NCBI GenBank assembly: GCA_964438975.1
Contig: CAYTMU010000012.1
Location: forward strand, 12,475 to 76,474
DNA: 64,000 nucleotides
From: Chryseosolibacter sp964438975
GTDB lineage: Bacteria > Bacteroidota > Bacteroidia > Cytophagales > Cyclobacteriaceae
Direction of reading: 5' to 3'
Below are positions 34,220-43,688 of the stretch, piece after piece. The notes beneath the pieces were generated by a model. That model saw only the letters and a program-made list of their open reading frames with translations. It did no database searches and was not told where the DNA came from. The position numbers and the translations under genes are program-made. Position 1 is the first letter of the stretch. Every line of letters begins with the position of its first letter.

Positions 34220-35347
34220 CTACCTCTGCAGCAACTTCAGCAACTCCCGATCCAGTTTATGCCCGTACCACTCTTCGTAATTGACATCCGTTCTGCCGGA
34301 ATTGAGCACACCGAATGAGCCGGAGAATTCCCACAGCGCGAATCCGATCTTGTTTTCATTTAAGATATCCAATACATCTGAGAACCAGGCGAGGAAAACG
34401 TTGTGAGGTGTTTTGTTCCAGCACCCGCACTCACCGCAATGAACACCGACTCCTGATTTGACGAGATCGATCCACGGCTGATAGAATTTATCGAGCATTT
34501 CCCGGCTCAGGTATCGATCACCGACCTGGCCCGGCCAACGTGGCTCGGGGAGTGAGTCGGGGTTGGAGAAAGCCCAGGGTGCCTTGTGGTGCGAGATGAT
34601 CCCCGGAAAATATCCTCTGCAACTCTGACTGATATCGAGGTCGGTAATTTCAGGAATAACGTCACTCCCGACATTATTGCCATCGGCGATGACCATGTGC
34701 CTGGGGTTTTCCCTGCGAATTGCTTCTGACGCGGCGATCGCCATTTTGCGATACAGATCTCCTGGAATCGCGCTGCGCTTTGAATGCTGGTCATTCATGT
34801 CCTCGCGCAGGCTCGGTTCGTTAAGTAGGTCGAAGCTGATCTTTTTTGATGACGTATTCTTGTATCGTTTTGCCCACATATTCCAGTGAAAGCAGAACGC
34901 ATCCATTGCCTCAGGGTCTTGCCAGAGATTGTAAGGTTCATGAAATCCGGCATTAACGCAATATCCCGGTGCGCGATGCAGATTAAGGCTTACGTGCATG
35001 TTGTACTTGTGCGCGAGCGCCACCAGACGGCTTATGTTATCTACGTGCTCCTCGCTGATTTTGTACACCTCATCCGGTGTGATGTTTCGGGTTCGATCAA
35101 TGTCGAGATAGTATGGATACGCCATCGGGAGGCGAACGAAATCGAAGCCCCAATCCTGCATCCATTTGAATTCTTCCTCGGTGGTTTGTCGGCGTGACTG
35201 TGCGGGGTTGGGTGAAAAGAAGTCCAGGAGGTTAAATCCCTTCCACTGCGGAATCGAGTTCTTCTTACGAGCAGCGAAGACTGACGGAGCGGTTAGTGAT
35301 ATTCCCGCGGCGAGCGTGGCGGTGGACAGGAATTCTCGTCTTTTCAT
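34220..35347 (-). CDS. Exported glycoside hydrolase family 5 (cellulase-like)
   Basis: 375 residues. The N-terminus MKRREFLSTATLAAG is a Tat-like or signal sequence. The GH5 barrel has NLHRAPGYCVN, the acid/base Glu177 in FDLLNEPSL, and the nucleophile Glu306 in VHCGECGCW; the SHHKAPWAFSNP loop lies between. It probably cleaves beta-1,4-linked glucans or mannans outside the cytoplasm. Its start overlaps the stop of the MaoC-like gene (ATGA), an odd pairing by function. The repeat array abuts its stop. Confidence 0.88.
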   Translation of the reverse strand: MKRREFLSTATLAAGISLTAPSVFAARKKNSIPQWKGFNLLDFFSPNPAQSRRQTTEEEFKWMQDWGFDFVRLPMAYPYYLDIDRTRNITPDEVYKISEEHVDNISRLVALAHKYNMHVSLNLHRAPGYCVNAGFHEPYNLWQDPEAMDAFCFHWNMWAKRYKNTSSKKISFDLLNEPSLREDMNDQHSKRSAIPGDLYRKMAIAASEAIRRENPRHMVIADGNNVGSDVIPEITDLDISQSCRGYFPGIISHHKAPWAFSNPDSLPEPRWPGQVGDRYLSREMLDKFYQPWIDLVKSGVGVHCGECGCWNKTPHNVFLAWFSDVLDILNENKIGFALWEFSGSFGVLNSGRTDVNYEEWYGHKLDRELLKLLQR

Positions 35348-35826
35348 GGCATGTGATGTGCGTTGTGGAAGTGATACAAGAGAATAACGGTTGCCGAGAA
35401 CGCTGGCTTGGGGTTATCCTTTATTTCCAGTTCGGCATCGAGCTCGGCTTTTGTAATACCCCGAAGGTTGGTCAGCGACGCAAGTTTGACGTGCAGTCTT
35501 ACCTCGCTGTTGACAACTACCGGTTGATTGAACTTGAGCTTATCGATGCCGTAGTTGATCAGCATTTTGATATTCCTGATCTCTGCAATTTGGTTCCAGA
35601 GGTAAGGCACCAGTGACAACGCGAGGTAGCCGTGTGCAATAGTCTTTCCGAATGGACTTTCCTGCGCTGCCCGTCCGGGATCGGTGTGGATCCACTGGTG
35701 ATCGAGTGTTGCATCAGCAAACTGATCAATCCTTGATTGTTCGATTTTGATATAGTTTGAGACACCGATAGGTTTACCAACGTATTGTTCGAATTCCTCG
35801 AAACTACCGATTGATACTTTACTCAT
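35344..35826 (-). CDS. MaoC-like (R)-hydratase domain protein
   Basis: 160 residues, hot-dog fold. The catalytic pattern is in FADATLDHQWIHTDPGRAA (Asp and His) and the downstream AHGYLALSLVPYL. It hydrates enoyl-CoA or related thioesters, or acts in PHA or fatty-acid metabolism. It is translationally coupled (4-bp overlap) to the GH5 gene, though the functions look unrelated. A further divergent promoter region separates it from glycerate kinase. Confidence 0.88.
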   Translation of the reverse strand: MSKVSIGSFEEFEQYVGKPIGVSNYIKIEQSRIDQFADATLDHQWIHTDPGRAAQESPFGKTIAHGYLALSLVPYLWNQIAEIRNIKMLINYGIDKLKFNQPVVVNSEVRLHVKLASLTNLRGITKAELDAELEIKDNPKPAFSATVILLYHFHNAHHMP

Positions 35827-35889
35827 GAGAAGAATTTAGTTTTCGAAAAGTAGATATTTATACTTCTGAATGCAACGAGGGGAACTGAA

Positions 35890-37011
35890 TTAGGTATCGT
35901 GCATGAATGCATAAACGATTTTCCTGTGAAGGTGGCGCGTTGTGTCGTTCATGGATTCGTCGATTGTAGTATTCTCATCCACCAGTGAGATCACGCGGGT
36001 GATCCCAGATTTGCTCAGATCTTCCTTTGAGAGTTCGCATATGCCGCAGACAGCGAAAACAGATTTGCCAGCGTCTACCGACAGACGGACAACTTCGGAG
36101 ACAACCTTGCCCGAAAAGGTCTGACTATCGATTCGTCCTTCTCCTGTGATCACGAGGTCTGCTGTCTTGACCTGTGACGCCAGTCCGGCGATTTCGATCA
36201 TAAAACTCACACCACTTCGTATGGAGGCGTTCAGAAATACAAGCGCTCCTGCGCCGAGCCCACCCGCTGCGCCGGCACCGGGGAAGTTTGATGAAATGCC
36301 GAACTCACGCAGAACAACATCATGAAAATTTTGCAAGCCAGCGTCCAGCAGTTCGATCGATGCGTGGTCTGCACCTTTTTGCGGACCATATACATGAGCG
36401 GCACCTTGTGGACCGGACAGTGGGTTTGTTACATCACTAAGGCAGATGAAATCAGTCTCTCGAAGTCGTGGGTGGACACTTTCCTTCCGGATTGATCGGA
36501 TCCGCACGAGATTCCCGCCAGTTGGTTTCAGGGCCTTGCCGGAAGCGTCGAGAAAGGAATATCCGAGCGCCGTCGCCATGCCAATACCGGCGTCGTTAGT
36601 AGCGCTTCCTCCGATTCCCAGCACGACCTGGCTGACGCCACGACCCAGTGCGTGCGCGATCAGTTGGCCGGTGCCTAACGAAGTTGTGTGAAGTGGATTT
36701 CGTTCGTGCGGTTTCAGCAGCGTTAGTCCCGAGGCCGCCGCCATCTCAATGAAAGCCGTCTGACCATCGCCTGAAACCCCATACGATGCTGCAATGGTTT
36801 CAAATAACGGTCCGAAAACATCGACGACAAGCTGTTCACCGTGATGTCTTTCGGTAAGCAATTCACCGGTCCCTTCGCCACCGTCAGCCAAGGGGGTCAA
36901 ATGTACGTGCGCATCGGGAAGGGCTTCTTTGATGGCTTGTTTAATCACTTCGCAGACTTGCCGAGCTGTAAGTGAGCCTTTAAATTTATCAGGACAAACA
37001 AGAATATTCAC
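35890..37011 (-). CDS. Glycerate kinase (GarK/GlxK class)
   Basis: 373 residues. Diagnostic stretches are MNILVCPDKFKGSLTA, PLADGGEGTGELL, TAFIEMAAASGL, LGIGGSATNDAGIGMATALG and VITGEGRIDSQT. It phosphorylates D-glycerate (to 2-phosphoglycerate in this class), feeding glycolysis from glyoxylate, tartronate or sugar-acid breakdown. It is divergent from the YdeI-like gene with only 11 bp between the starts, so the promoters of each lie inside the other gene. Confidence 0.92.
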   Translation of the reverse strand: MNILVCPDKFKGSLTARQVCEVIKQAIKEALPDAHVHLTPLADGGEGTGELLTERHHGEQLVVDVFGPLFETIAASYGVSGDGQTAFIEMAAASGLTLLKPHERNPLHTTSLGTGQLIAHALGRGVSQVVLGIGGSATNDAGIGMATALGYSFLDASGKALKPTGGNLVRIRSIRKESVHPRLRETDFICLSDVTNPLSGPQGAAHVYGPQKGADHASIELLDAGLQNFHDVVLREFGISSNFPGAGAAGGLGAGALVFLNASIRSGVSFMIEIAGLASQVKTADLVITGEGRIDSQTFSGKVVSEVVRLSVDAGKSVFAVCGICELSKEDLSKSGITRVISLVDENTTIDESMNDTTRHLHRKIVYAFMHDT

Positions 37012-37022
37012 CCTGCGATATT

Positions 37023-37520
37023 ATGAAAAAAGTTCAGGAGTTAACGTTTCGTTTCGAGACACGGCTGTCGGAGATAGACGCTGTGTTTCTCAAGACAGCA
37101 ATCTTTGTTCCTGCGGAAGTGGTTTCCCGGCTTCCCAAGGGTAGGATCCGGGTGCAGGGCTCCTGCAACGGGGCACCTTTTTCTCTCGCTGTGCAGAATC
37201 GCGCTGACGGATCGCGATACTTTTCGGTTTCCGCGTCGCTGAGAAAGGCTGCCCGGGTCCAGGTCGGAGAGAAGGTAACGGTCACCTTCCAACTGGTGGA
37301 TACCGACAAACTGGAGATTCCGGAGGAGTTTGAGGCCGTTCTTTCACAGGACGAAGAGGCGAGAAAAGCATGGGACAAGTTCACCAGAGGTTATCAACGA
37401 AGTCTTATCCACTATGTAACTTCCGTGAAAAATGTCGACAGTCGAATAAAAAGATCAGTCGACCTGCTTAACCGCGCCAAAATGGGGTTATTACATGGTC
37501 AAAAAAAGAAGCACGGATGA
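37023..37520 (+). CDS. DUF1905 / YdeI (OmpD-associated) family protein
   Basis: 165 residues. The first half (FETRLSEIDAVFLKTAIFVPAEVVSRLPKGRIRVQGSCNG) is a DUF1905 beta-barrel, and the second half (AWDKFTRGYQRSLIHYVTSVKNVDSRIKRSVDLL) is the YdeI helical tail. Proteins of this kind are linked to cationic peptide resistance in other bacteria; the mechanism is not established. A Lys-rich end (GQKKKHG) completes it. Confidence 0.82.
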   Translation: MKKVQELTFRFETRLSEIDAVFLKTAIFVPAEVVSRLPKGRIRVQGSCNGAPFSLAVQNRADGSRYFSVSASLRKAARVQVGEKVTVTFQLVDTDKLEIPEEFEAVLSQDEEARKAWDKFTRGYQRSLIHYVTSVKNVDSRIKRSVDLLNRAKMGLLHGQKKKHG

Positions 37521-37902
37521 CACAGCACAGAGAAGAAGTGGTTTTGGCGTTGGTTAGGACCGAATATCGCATTCTCAGCGCATCTCCGCCGCTATTGTAT
37601 ACATAATTCCCCCACCACCGGCTTGCGATTTATTATTCCCGAACCCACAATACGCCGGAAATACGACGTTACTTAAACAAGTAGATGTGTTCAGATCAGC
37701 CTTGTCCTTTCCCGGTCGGGAATGGGAAACAACGCATTTTCTTTCTCATATGTGGTATATGGTTGGAATCTTTTCAGCAGCAGAATTGTCTTTAATACAG
37801 AGGGCGGCCCGGCACGGATATCTGCGAAGAGAATAGGGTGGTAGCGGGCATATTATTTTTGTCAAAACTTCATTGAAATCAGTATTCAACAAATCAATTA
37901 CT
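37521..37902. other. 382-bp intergenic space, no gene seen
   Basis: No open frame with family resemblance and no RNA gene recognised. A small stem (TTCCC-GGTC-GGGAA, 37709-37722) is the only local symmetry noted. The space is AT-richer near the KGG gene, where its promoter must lie. Confidence 0.6.
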
Positions 37903-38193
37903 ATGGCACAGAAAAAGAATCAAGGACAAGGCGGGACTTCTAATCGTGGTTTCGCCTCGATGAACCAAGAGCAGCAACGTGCGATTGCCAGGAAGGGTGG
38001 AGAGGCTGTCAGTATGAATCGTGCTCATATGGCGGAAATAGGCAGAAAAGGTGGGGAGGCCAGCGGACAAAACCGCCGGGCTGCTGCGCAGAATAGAATG
38101 AATCAGGAGAAACAGAACAATCCCGGCAACCAAGACACCCCTGCGTCTGAAGGGAATTCAGGAACTCCTTCCGGCGAAAACCGTGAGCACTAG
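37903..38193 (+). CDS. KGG-motif stress-type protein 1
   Basis: 96 residues, very hydrophilic. Two KGG units are visible: GFASMNQEQQRAIARKGGEA (about 13-32) and MAEIGRKGGEASG. The rest is Gln/Asn/Gly-rich and probably unfolded. KGG/GsiB-like proteins are induced by general stress, starvation or desiccation in other bacteria. ATG 37903 is used; the frame extends 10 residues upstream. A second KGG gene follows after 19 bp. Confidence 0.82.
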   Translation: MAQKKNQGQGGTSNRGFASMNQEQQRAIARKGGEAVSMNRAHMAEIGRKGGEASGQNRRAAAQNRMNQEKQNNPGNQDTPASEGNSGTPSGENREH

Positions 38194-38212
38194 GCCAACT
38201 CCTGCAAGTGGA

Positions 38213-38440
38213 ATGAAGGGCTTTGCCTCGATGAATGACGAGGTCAAGAAAAGTCTTGCCCGAAAGGGTGGACTGGCGTCGGCGAAGAGTCGGAAGACCT
38301 CCAACCGCGGATTTGCGTCGATGGACAAGGAGAAGCTGAGAGAAATATCGAGTATGGGTGGAAAGGCATCAAGAACAGGGAGGAGCAAGCCCGCAACACA
38401 AGACGAAACGGATGTTGGGCGGAAAGTCGGAGATAGATAA
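38213..38440 (+). CDS. KGG-motif stress-type protein 2
   Basis: 75 residues: MKGFASMNDEVKKSLARKGGLAS, then a second GFASMDKEKLREISSMGGKAS unit whose KGG has become MGG. Highly basic and polar, probably unstructured. ATG 38213 is used; a GTG at 38183 would overlap the previous stop and add 10 residues. It is probably a degenerating paralogue of the upstream KGG gene and is closed by a clear terminator at 38467. Confidence 0.78.
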   Translation: MKGFASMNDEVKKSLARKGGLASAKSRKTSNRGFASMDKEKLREISSMGGKASRTGRSKPATQDETDVGRKVGDR

Positions 38441-38466
38441 GAAGTGTCGGACACGACATCCGATCG

Positions 38467-38492
38467 GGGTAGTCCAATGGACTACCCTTTTT
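38467..38492 (+). terminator. Rho-independent terminator after the KGG genes
   Basis: Perfect nine-base stem GGGTAGTCC / GGACTACCC, loop AAT, followed by TTTTT. It ends the KGG transcript immediately before the hrpB promoter. Confidence 0.9.
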
Positions 38493-38496
38493 CATT

Positions 38497-38504
38497 TACT
38501 TTTG
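38497..38504 (+). promoter_or_regulatory. TAnnTTTG box (TACTTTTG) just before hrpB
   Basis: Exact -7 consensus ending 4 bp before the hrpB ATG, so a transcript starting from it would be leaderless or nearly so. No -33 TTG is seen because the terminator occupies that space. Confidence 0.4.
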
Positions 38505-38508
38505 CGCA

Positions 38509-40998
38509 ATGACCTACCCGGTACTTTCCGTCCTGCGCGATCTCAAAGATAATCTGGCTACCAATCCCGTTGTGTTGCTCGAGGCACCGCCAGGTGCTGG
38601 AAAGTCGACTGTGTTACCGCTTCAATTGCTCGACGAGCCATGGCTTGCTAATAAGAAGATCATTATGCTTGAACCGCGACGCCTCGCCGCCCGGAGCGTG
38701 GCAATGCGGTTGGCGGAACTGCGGAACGAAAGCGTGGGTGGGACGGTCGGATACCGCGTGCGATTCGAGTCGTGCATTGGAGAGCGAACCCGCCTGGAGG
38801 TTCTGACGGAAGGAATCCTCACGCGGCTTATTCAAAAGGATAGTGCGTTGGAAGACGTGGGCCTGATCATCTTCGACGAATTTCACGAACGCAATCTCCA
38901 GGCTGATCTTGCCTTCACATTGAGTTTACAGGTCCAGCAGGTGCTGCGCAGTGATCTGCGCATCCTGGTCATGTCAGCGACGCTCGACGGCGACCGTTTG
39001 TCGGACATTCTGAAGGCGCCCGTCGTCCGGGCCTCAGGACGCCAGTATCCTATTACGCTGGAATATTTACCATCGTCCTCGCCGACGCCGATATGGGTGG
39101 AGGTCTCCCGTGCCATCAAGAAGGCCTTCCGCGAAACCGAAGGCGACATACTTGCTTTCTTGCCCGGCTCACGGGAAATACGGCGCGTCGCGGATCTGCT
39201 CGAACAGGAAGAGCTTCCGGCGATTGTTTATCCACTCTTCGGCGACCTTAGCTTCAAAAAACAGAAGGAAGCAATTCTCCCCGATCCGCAGAAGCGGAGG
39301 AAGGTGGTATTAGCGACTTCGATCGCTGAGACGTCGTTGACGATCGAAGGCGTCACCACCGTCGTCGATAGTGGCTATGCACGTGTCCCGAGATTTGATC
39401 CCCGCAGTGGACTGACGCGACTCGAGACCGTGCGTGTGACGCGCGACGCGGCCGATCAACGCGCGGGCCGGGCCGGGCGACTTGGCCCGGGTACGTGTTA
39501 CCGAATCTGGGGCCAGGCGGCACATGCGGGCCTTGTAGCTAATCGAAAACCGGAGATTCTCGAAGCAGACCTCGCGCCACTCATGCTCGAACTTGTGCAG
39601 TGGGGCACTCAACAGGTGAATGATTTGACGTGGATTACACCGCCGCCACAGGGTGCTGTGAATCAGGCGCTCGACTTGCTCGAGCGTCTCGGCGCGGTGA
39701 TAGACAATCGGATTACTGATCGCGGTCGCGAAATGCTAGCGCTGCCCACACATCCGCGTATAGCTCATATGTTATTGGAGGCAGTGCAGGTTGGGAACAG
39801 AAATTCCGGCCTGCCAGCGCTTGCCACTGACATTGCCGCAATACTGGAAGAACGCGATCCGATGCCGAGAGATGCGGGCGCGGATATCGCGCTGCGCATA
39901 GAGGTGTTGAGGCGATGGCGAGGTGGTGAGCGTGTGTCTGCCGAGAAGCAAGTACTCGAGCGCATAGGAAAGCTCGCATCGTCGTGGAGACAAATTTTGG
40001 GTATTGCAGTCGACAACGCAGCTATTGCAGACACCGATGTGGGTAAAGGGCTCATGGATGCCTATCCGGAGCGGATAGCCTGTCAGGTAGCAAAGTACGG
40101 CGAACGATATCGAATGCTCAACGGGCGTTCGGCCCGTCTGCCGGAAAATGATCCGCTGACTCGCTACGGTTGGTTGGCGGTGGCACATGTTGATTCGGGA
40201 GAGAAGGAAGGCCGGATATTTCTTGCAGCACCGCTTGACGAAGCTGATCTCGCGCCTGTTGCGATCGAGGAGGAGGTGGTTTCCTGGGACGAGGAGCGAG
40301 AGATGGTGACTGCTGCAACCGAGCTCCGGATTGGCTCGCTCGTACTGTCGCGTAAACTCCGGACGAAGCCCAATGATTCGGAGAGTGCGCAGGTGATATG
40401 TGATGTCATTCGGGAGAAGGGCCTGTCGTACCTGGCTTGGGGCGACGAACAGGTGTCCTGGCAGGCGAGAGTGATGAGTGCGCGAAAGTGGCGTCCTCAT
40501 GACAGCTGGCCGGATGTCAGCGAAGCGGCGCTCTTGCAGGATCCCAAAGAATGGCTTGGTCCGTTTCTGGGAGGTTTGTACAAACGGAGTGAGCTTTTGA
40601 AGCTGGACCTTAATGCAGTGCTGACAAGCCTTCTTTCGTGGGACCTCGGTGGAAAGCTCAATGATATCGCTCCGGCGCGGCTCGTCGTACCCAGCGGTTC
40701 GGCTATGCGACTAATGTACTTTGCCGACGGACGATCACCCGTGATGGAGGTACGTTTACAGGAGGTATTTGGCTTAACAGAGACACCCACTGTCAATGAA
40801 GGACGAACGCCAGTTGTTCTTCATTTGTTATCGCCGGGCTACAAACCTGTCCAGGTAACGCAGGACCTGAAAAGTTTCTGGACAACGACCTATGCTGAAG
40901 TGAGAAAAGAACTACGCGCGAGATACCCGAAGCATTCATGGCCGGAAGATCCGTGGACTGCTGAGGCTGTGCGAGGAGTAAGGAGGAACAGGGGCTAA
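38509..40998 (+). CDS. hrpB: ATP-dependent RNA helicase HrpB
   Basis: 829 residues, usual size. Walker A APPGAGKST (26-34), DEFH box in IIFDEFHERN (about 122), SAT motif MSATLDGD, motif V TSIAETSLTIEGV and motif VI DQRAGRAGR are in order; the C-terminal HrpB-specific domain with WPEDPWTAEAVRG ends the protein. It is a DEAH/DEFH helicase without a firmly known RNA target. The ATG lies 4 bp after a -7-like box. It is followed, convergently, by the glycosylase gene after only 3 bp. Confidence 0.95.
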   Translation: MTYPVLSVLRDLKDNLATNPVVLLEAPPGAGKSTVLPLQLLDEPWLANKKIIMLEPRRLAARSVAMRLAELRNESVGGTVGYRVRFESCIGERTRLEVLTEGILTRLIQKDSALEDVGLIIFDEFHERNLQADLAFTLSLQVQQVLRSDLRILVMSATLDGDRLSDILKAPVVRASGRQYPITLEYLPSSSPTPIWVEVSRAIKKAFRETEGDILAFLPGSREIRRVADLLEQEELPAIVYPLFGDLSFKKQKEAILPDPQKRRKVVLATSIAETSLTIEGVTTVVDSGYARVPRFDPRSGLTRLETVRVTRDAADQRAGRAGRLGPGTCYRIWGQAAHAGLVANRKPEILEADLAPLMLELVQWGTQQVNDLTWITPPPQGAVNQALDLLERLGAVIDNRITDRGREMLALPTHPRIAHMLLEAVQVGNRNSGLPALATDIAAILEERDPMPRDAGADIALRIEVLRRWRGGERVSAEKQVLERIGKLASSWRQILGIAVDNAAIADTDVGKGLMDAYPERIACQVAKYGERYRMLNGRSARLPENDPLTRYGWLAVAHVDSGEKEGRIFLAAPLDEADLAPVAIEEEVVSWDEEREMVTAATELRIGSLVLSRKLRTKPNDSESAQVICDVIREKGLSYLAWGDEQVSWQARVMSARKWRPHDSWPDVSEAALLQDPKEWLGPFLGGLYKRSELLKLDLNAVLTSLLSWDLGGKLNDIAPARLVVPSGSAMRLMYFADGRSPVMEVRLQEVFGLTETPTVNEGRTPVVLHLLSPGYKPVQVTQDLKSFWTTTYAEVRKELRARYPKHSWPEDPWTAEAVRGVRRNRG

Positions 40999-41001
40999 GC
41001 C

Positions 41002-41685
41002 TTAACCCTTATTCCGATAGCCATTTAATTTCTTTACATACTCCTGGACGTACTCCGCCACGTGTTTCCTTCTGTATTGCATGATAAACCGGGGATGTGC
41101 AAGGGGCACTACTTCGTTGAACCATCCTTCAGAAGCGTTTAGTTGCCGCACAAATTTATAGTTTGCCCCTTCTCCGAGGCAGTATACGACATCGCGATTG
41201 ATACCCATCTCTAACATAACGCGCATACTTTGGATGATGAAGGGCGTCAGCGACGCCTTTAGAGACGGGTTGTCATAATAGTTCAGATTTTTCCCCCCGC
41301 TGACGAATCCCAAAGGGGAAACAGAGTTGATGAAGAAGCGCGAAAAGAATCTCTCGTAACCGCCAAAGGCTCCTATCATTCGATGAATGAACTCTGCTGA
41401 TAGCTCGGGTTTCTTCGGCAACGTATTGTCAATTCCGAACAATGTTTCCAGCTTTATCGGATCTGTGAATGGGATTCCCGTTACTCCTGCGCCGAAACGG
41501 CCGGGATTTATACCGAGGATCAGGTGCCTGGTGTTATTGTCGTTGTAATATTTTTGATAGAACTCAGTGCATACGCGAAAGCAATCTGCTTCGGTGTATG
41601 GGTTCATCGCGGCAACGCCAGCCGGCAGAGACTCTTCGATAGCGAGTCCTCGGTAGAATTGAAGAATTTTGTCGGCAAACGTCAC
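41002..41685 (-). CDS. SMUG2-like uracil-DNA glycosylase-family protein (DUF4918)
   Basis: 227 residues from the GTG at 41685 (TFADKILQFYRGL); another GTG at 41703 would add 6. The glycosylase-fold signature is LILGINPGRFGAGVTGIPFTDP (about 55-76), and the second site is in VVPLAHPRFIMQYRR with the catalytic-type His-Pro. It probably excises uracil or an oxidised base from DNA. It is divergent from the helicase gene, with less than 100 bp holding both promoters. Confidence 0.85.
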   Translation of the reverse strand: MTFADKILQFYRGLAIEESLPAGVAAMNPYTEADCFRVCTEFYQKYYNDNNTRHLILGINPGRFGAGVTGIPFTDPIKLETLFGIDNTLPKKPELSAEFIHRMIGAFGGYERFFSRFFINSVSPLGFVSGGKNLNYYDNPSLKASLTPFIIQSMRVMLEMGINRDVVYCLGEGANYKFVRQLNASEGWFNEVVPLAHPRFIMQYRRKHVAEYVQEYVKKLNGYRNKG

Positions 41686-41768
41686 GATGGCACAAAGAAA
41701 CACAAATCCAGTCTATCTTGCAGGCTGAATGCACATATCACGTTGCACGTGATCCTATTCAGAAAGAC

Positions 41769-43685
41769 TTGGCGCCGAACGAACAACTATATCACACACT
41801 GAAGCTGATCCGGATGGAGCGGCAGGCAGACCTTGAGCAGTATCGTCAGAAAATACTGCTGCGTTCCCTTCAACAGCGGACTAAAGATGGATCCACATGG
41901 TATCCTGTAACGTTGCGCCGCGACTATATAGGAACCGGCGAACGCCCGACCATAGTAGTTGAAAGAACCAATCAGTTCGAGCAACCCCATTCATTTCAGA
42001 GTGGAAAAGTGGTGAGCGTCTTTTCCAATGCTTCCGCAAAGCCTGGTGCCGAGCACGTGAATGGTGTCGTCAATTACGTTCGTGACAACTCGATGGTGAT
42101 CACGTTGAACAGTGACGACTTTCCCGATTGGATTAATGATGGATTGCTGGGAGTCGACGTCATGTTCGACGAGATGAGCTATCGTGAAATGGAGTTCGCG
42201 CTGAAGGAAGTGATCAAGGCTGAGAACAGCCGCGTGGCCGAATTCAAGGACATTCTGCTGGGAAGCCGACCCGCCGGTATGCGACGTGGAGATATCGCGA
42301 TTGAATCGCTCACTACCCTGAATGCGAGCCAACAACAAGCGTTCGAAAAGGTTATTTCGAGTCAGGACGTTGCGTTTATCCACGGTCCCCCGGGAACGGG
42401 CAAGACAACAACCCTGGTACAAGCGATCCGCCACACCGTCAAAGATGAAGGACAGGTGCTGGTTTGTGCCCCTAGTAACGCTGCGGTGGACTTACTGGTA
42501 GAGAAACTCAGCGAACAGGGACTTCAGGCGTTGCGGGTAGGGCATCCGGCGCGTGTTACGGAACAATCGCTGAGCAAGACCCTTGATTACAGAATTTCCT
42601 CCCATCCGAACTACAAGGAATTGCGGCGCCTGAGAAAACAGATGGAACAAGTGAGGTCAAGTGCATTGAAGTACAAGCGCAACTTCGGTTACCGGGAAAA
42701 GGAACAGCGCCGTCTCCTCATGCAGGAAGTGAAGGTGCTGAAAGCCGATGCCGACTTGCTGGAATTCTACATTATCAACGATCTTTTGCAGACGATGGAT
42801 GCAATATGCGCCACGCTTGTTGGAGCATCACACCCGGTTTTACGCGGCAAGAAGTTTCGGACTGTGTTTATCGATGAAGCCGGACAATCGCTTGAACCCG
42901 CTTCGTGGATCCCGCTGTTGCGATCGGAGCGAGTTGTCTTCGCAGGCGATCATCAGCAGCTTCCTCCGACTATCAAATCGGTGGAGGCCGCTCGTATGGG
43001 GTTGTCGGAGACGCTGTTTGAAAAAGGTGTCAGCAAGCATCCCGGCTTCGCATCCATGCTACAGGTGCAATACAGAATGCACGAAAAAATCATGGAATTT
43101 TCCTCCCGATACTTCTATGAGAATAAACTGATCGCGCACGAATCGGTTAGGACAGCGCTGTTAAGTCCGGAGACGCCACCTGTTGCCTTCGTCGACACCG
43201 CTGGGTGCGGCTTCGAGGAAAAACAGGATCCGGAGACCTTAAGCAGGATGAATTCGGAGGAAGCTGCGCTTTTGTTGCGGCAGGTGGAAGGGTTGATTGA
43301 AGAGGTAGGTGTGGAGAGTTGGTTAAGTGAAAGGATCACGATGGGTATTATATCGCCGTATAGTGCACAGGTTGATCAGCTCAGAAAACTTGCGGAGGCA
43401 TCGTCACAACTGGCACCGATATTCTCTCTCATCGCAATTAACACGGTAGATGCGTTTCAGGGCCAGGAGCGCGATGTGATCGCGATAAGTTTTGTCAGGA
43501 GCAACAGCAAAGGCGAAGTAGGTTTCCTTGCCGACATTCGCAGGACGAATGTGGCTATGACCCGCGCTAAGAAAAAGCTTCTTATGATCGGCGACAGCGC
43601 AACACTGAGTTCACACCCATTCTATCTCGATTTGCTTGAGTTTGTTCAAGCAGAAGGATTCTATAAAAGCGCGTTTGAGTTGTGA
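41769..43685 (+). CDS. Superfamily 1 helicase, IGHMBP2/SMUBP-2-like
   Basis: About 638 residues. Walker A HGPPGTGKTTT (about 205), motif Ia CAPSNAAVDLLV, DEAG box VFIDEAGQSLEP, motif III FAGDHQQLPPT, QYRMHEKI (motif IV region), VDAFQGQERDV and the final MTRAKKKL place it in the UPF1-like 5'-3' helicases. A beta-barrel stalk insert lies N-terminal. There is no ATG near the expected N-terminus; TTG 41769 fits homologous lengths, with TTG 41718 and ATG 41814 as alternatives. It probably acts on RNA or DNA repair intermediates. Confidence 0.88.
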   Translation: MAPNEQLYHTLKLIRMERQADLEQYRQKILLRSLQQRTKDGSTWYPVTLRRDYIGTGERPTIVVERTNQFEQPHSFQSGKVVSVFSNASAKPGAEHVNGVVNYVRDNSMVITLNSDDFPDWINDGLLGVDVMFDEMSYREMEFALKEVIKAENSRVAEFKDILLGSRPAGMRRGDIAIESLTTLNASQQQAFEKVISSQDVAFIHGPPGTGKTTTLVQAIRHTVKDEGQVLVCAPSNAAVDLLVEKLSEQGLQALRVGHPARVTEQSLSKTLDYRISSHPNYKELRRLRKQMEQVRSSALKYKRNFGYREKEQRRLLMQEVKVLKADADLLEFYIINDLLQTMDAICATLVGASHPVLRGKKFRTVFIDEAGQSLEPASWIPLLRSERVVFAGDHQQLPPTIKSVEAARMGLSETLFEKGVSKHPGFASMLQVQYRMHEKIMEFSSRYFYENKLIAHESVRTALLSPETPPVAFVDTAGCGFEEKQDPETLSRMNSEEAALLLRQVEGLIEEVGVESWLSERITMGIISPYSAQVDQLRKLAEASSQLAPIFSLIAINTVDAFQGQERDVIAISFVRSNSKGEVGFLADIRRTNVAMTRAKKKLLMIGDSATLSSHPFYLDLLEFVQAEGFYKSAFEL

Positions 43686-43688
43686 TCC

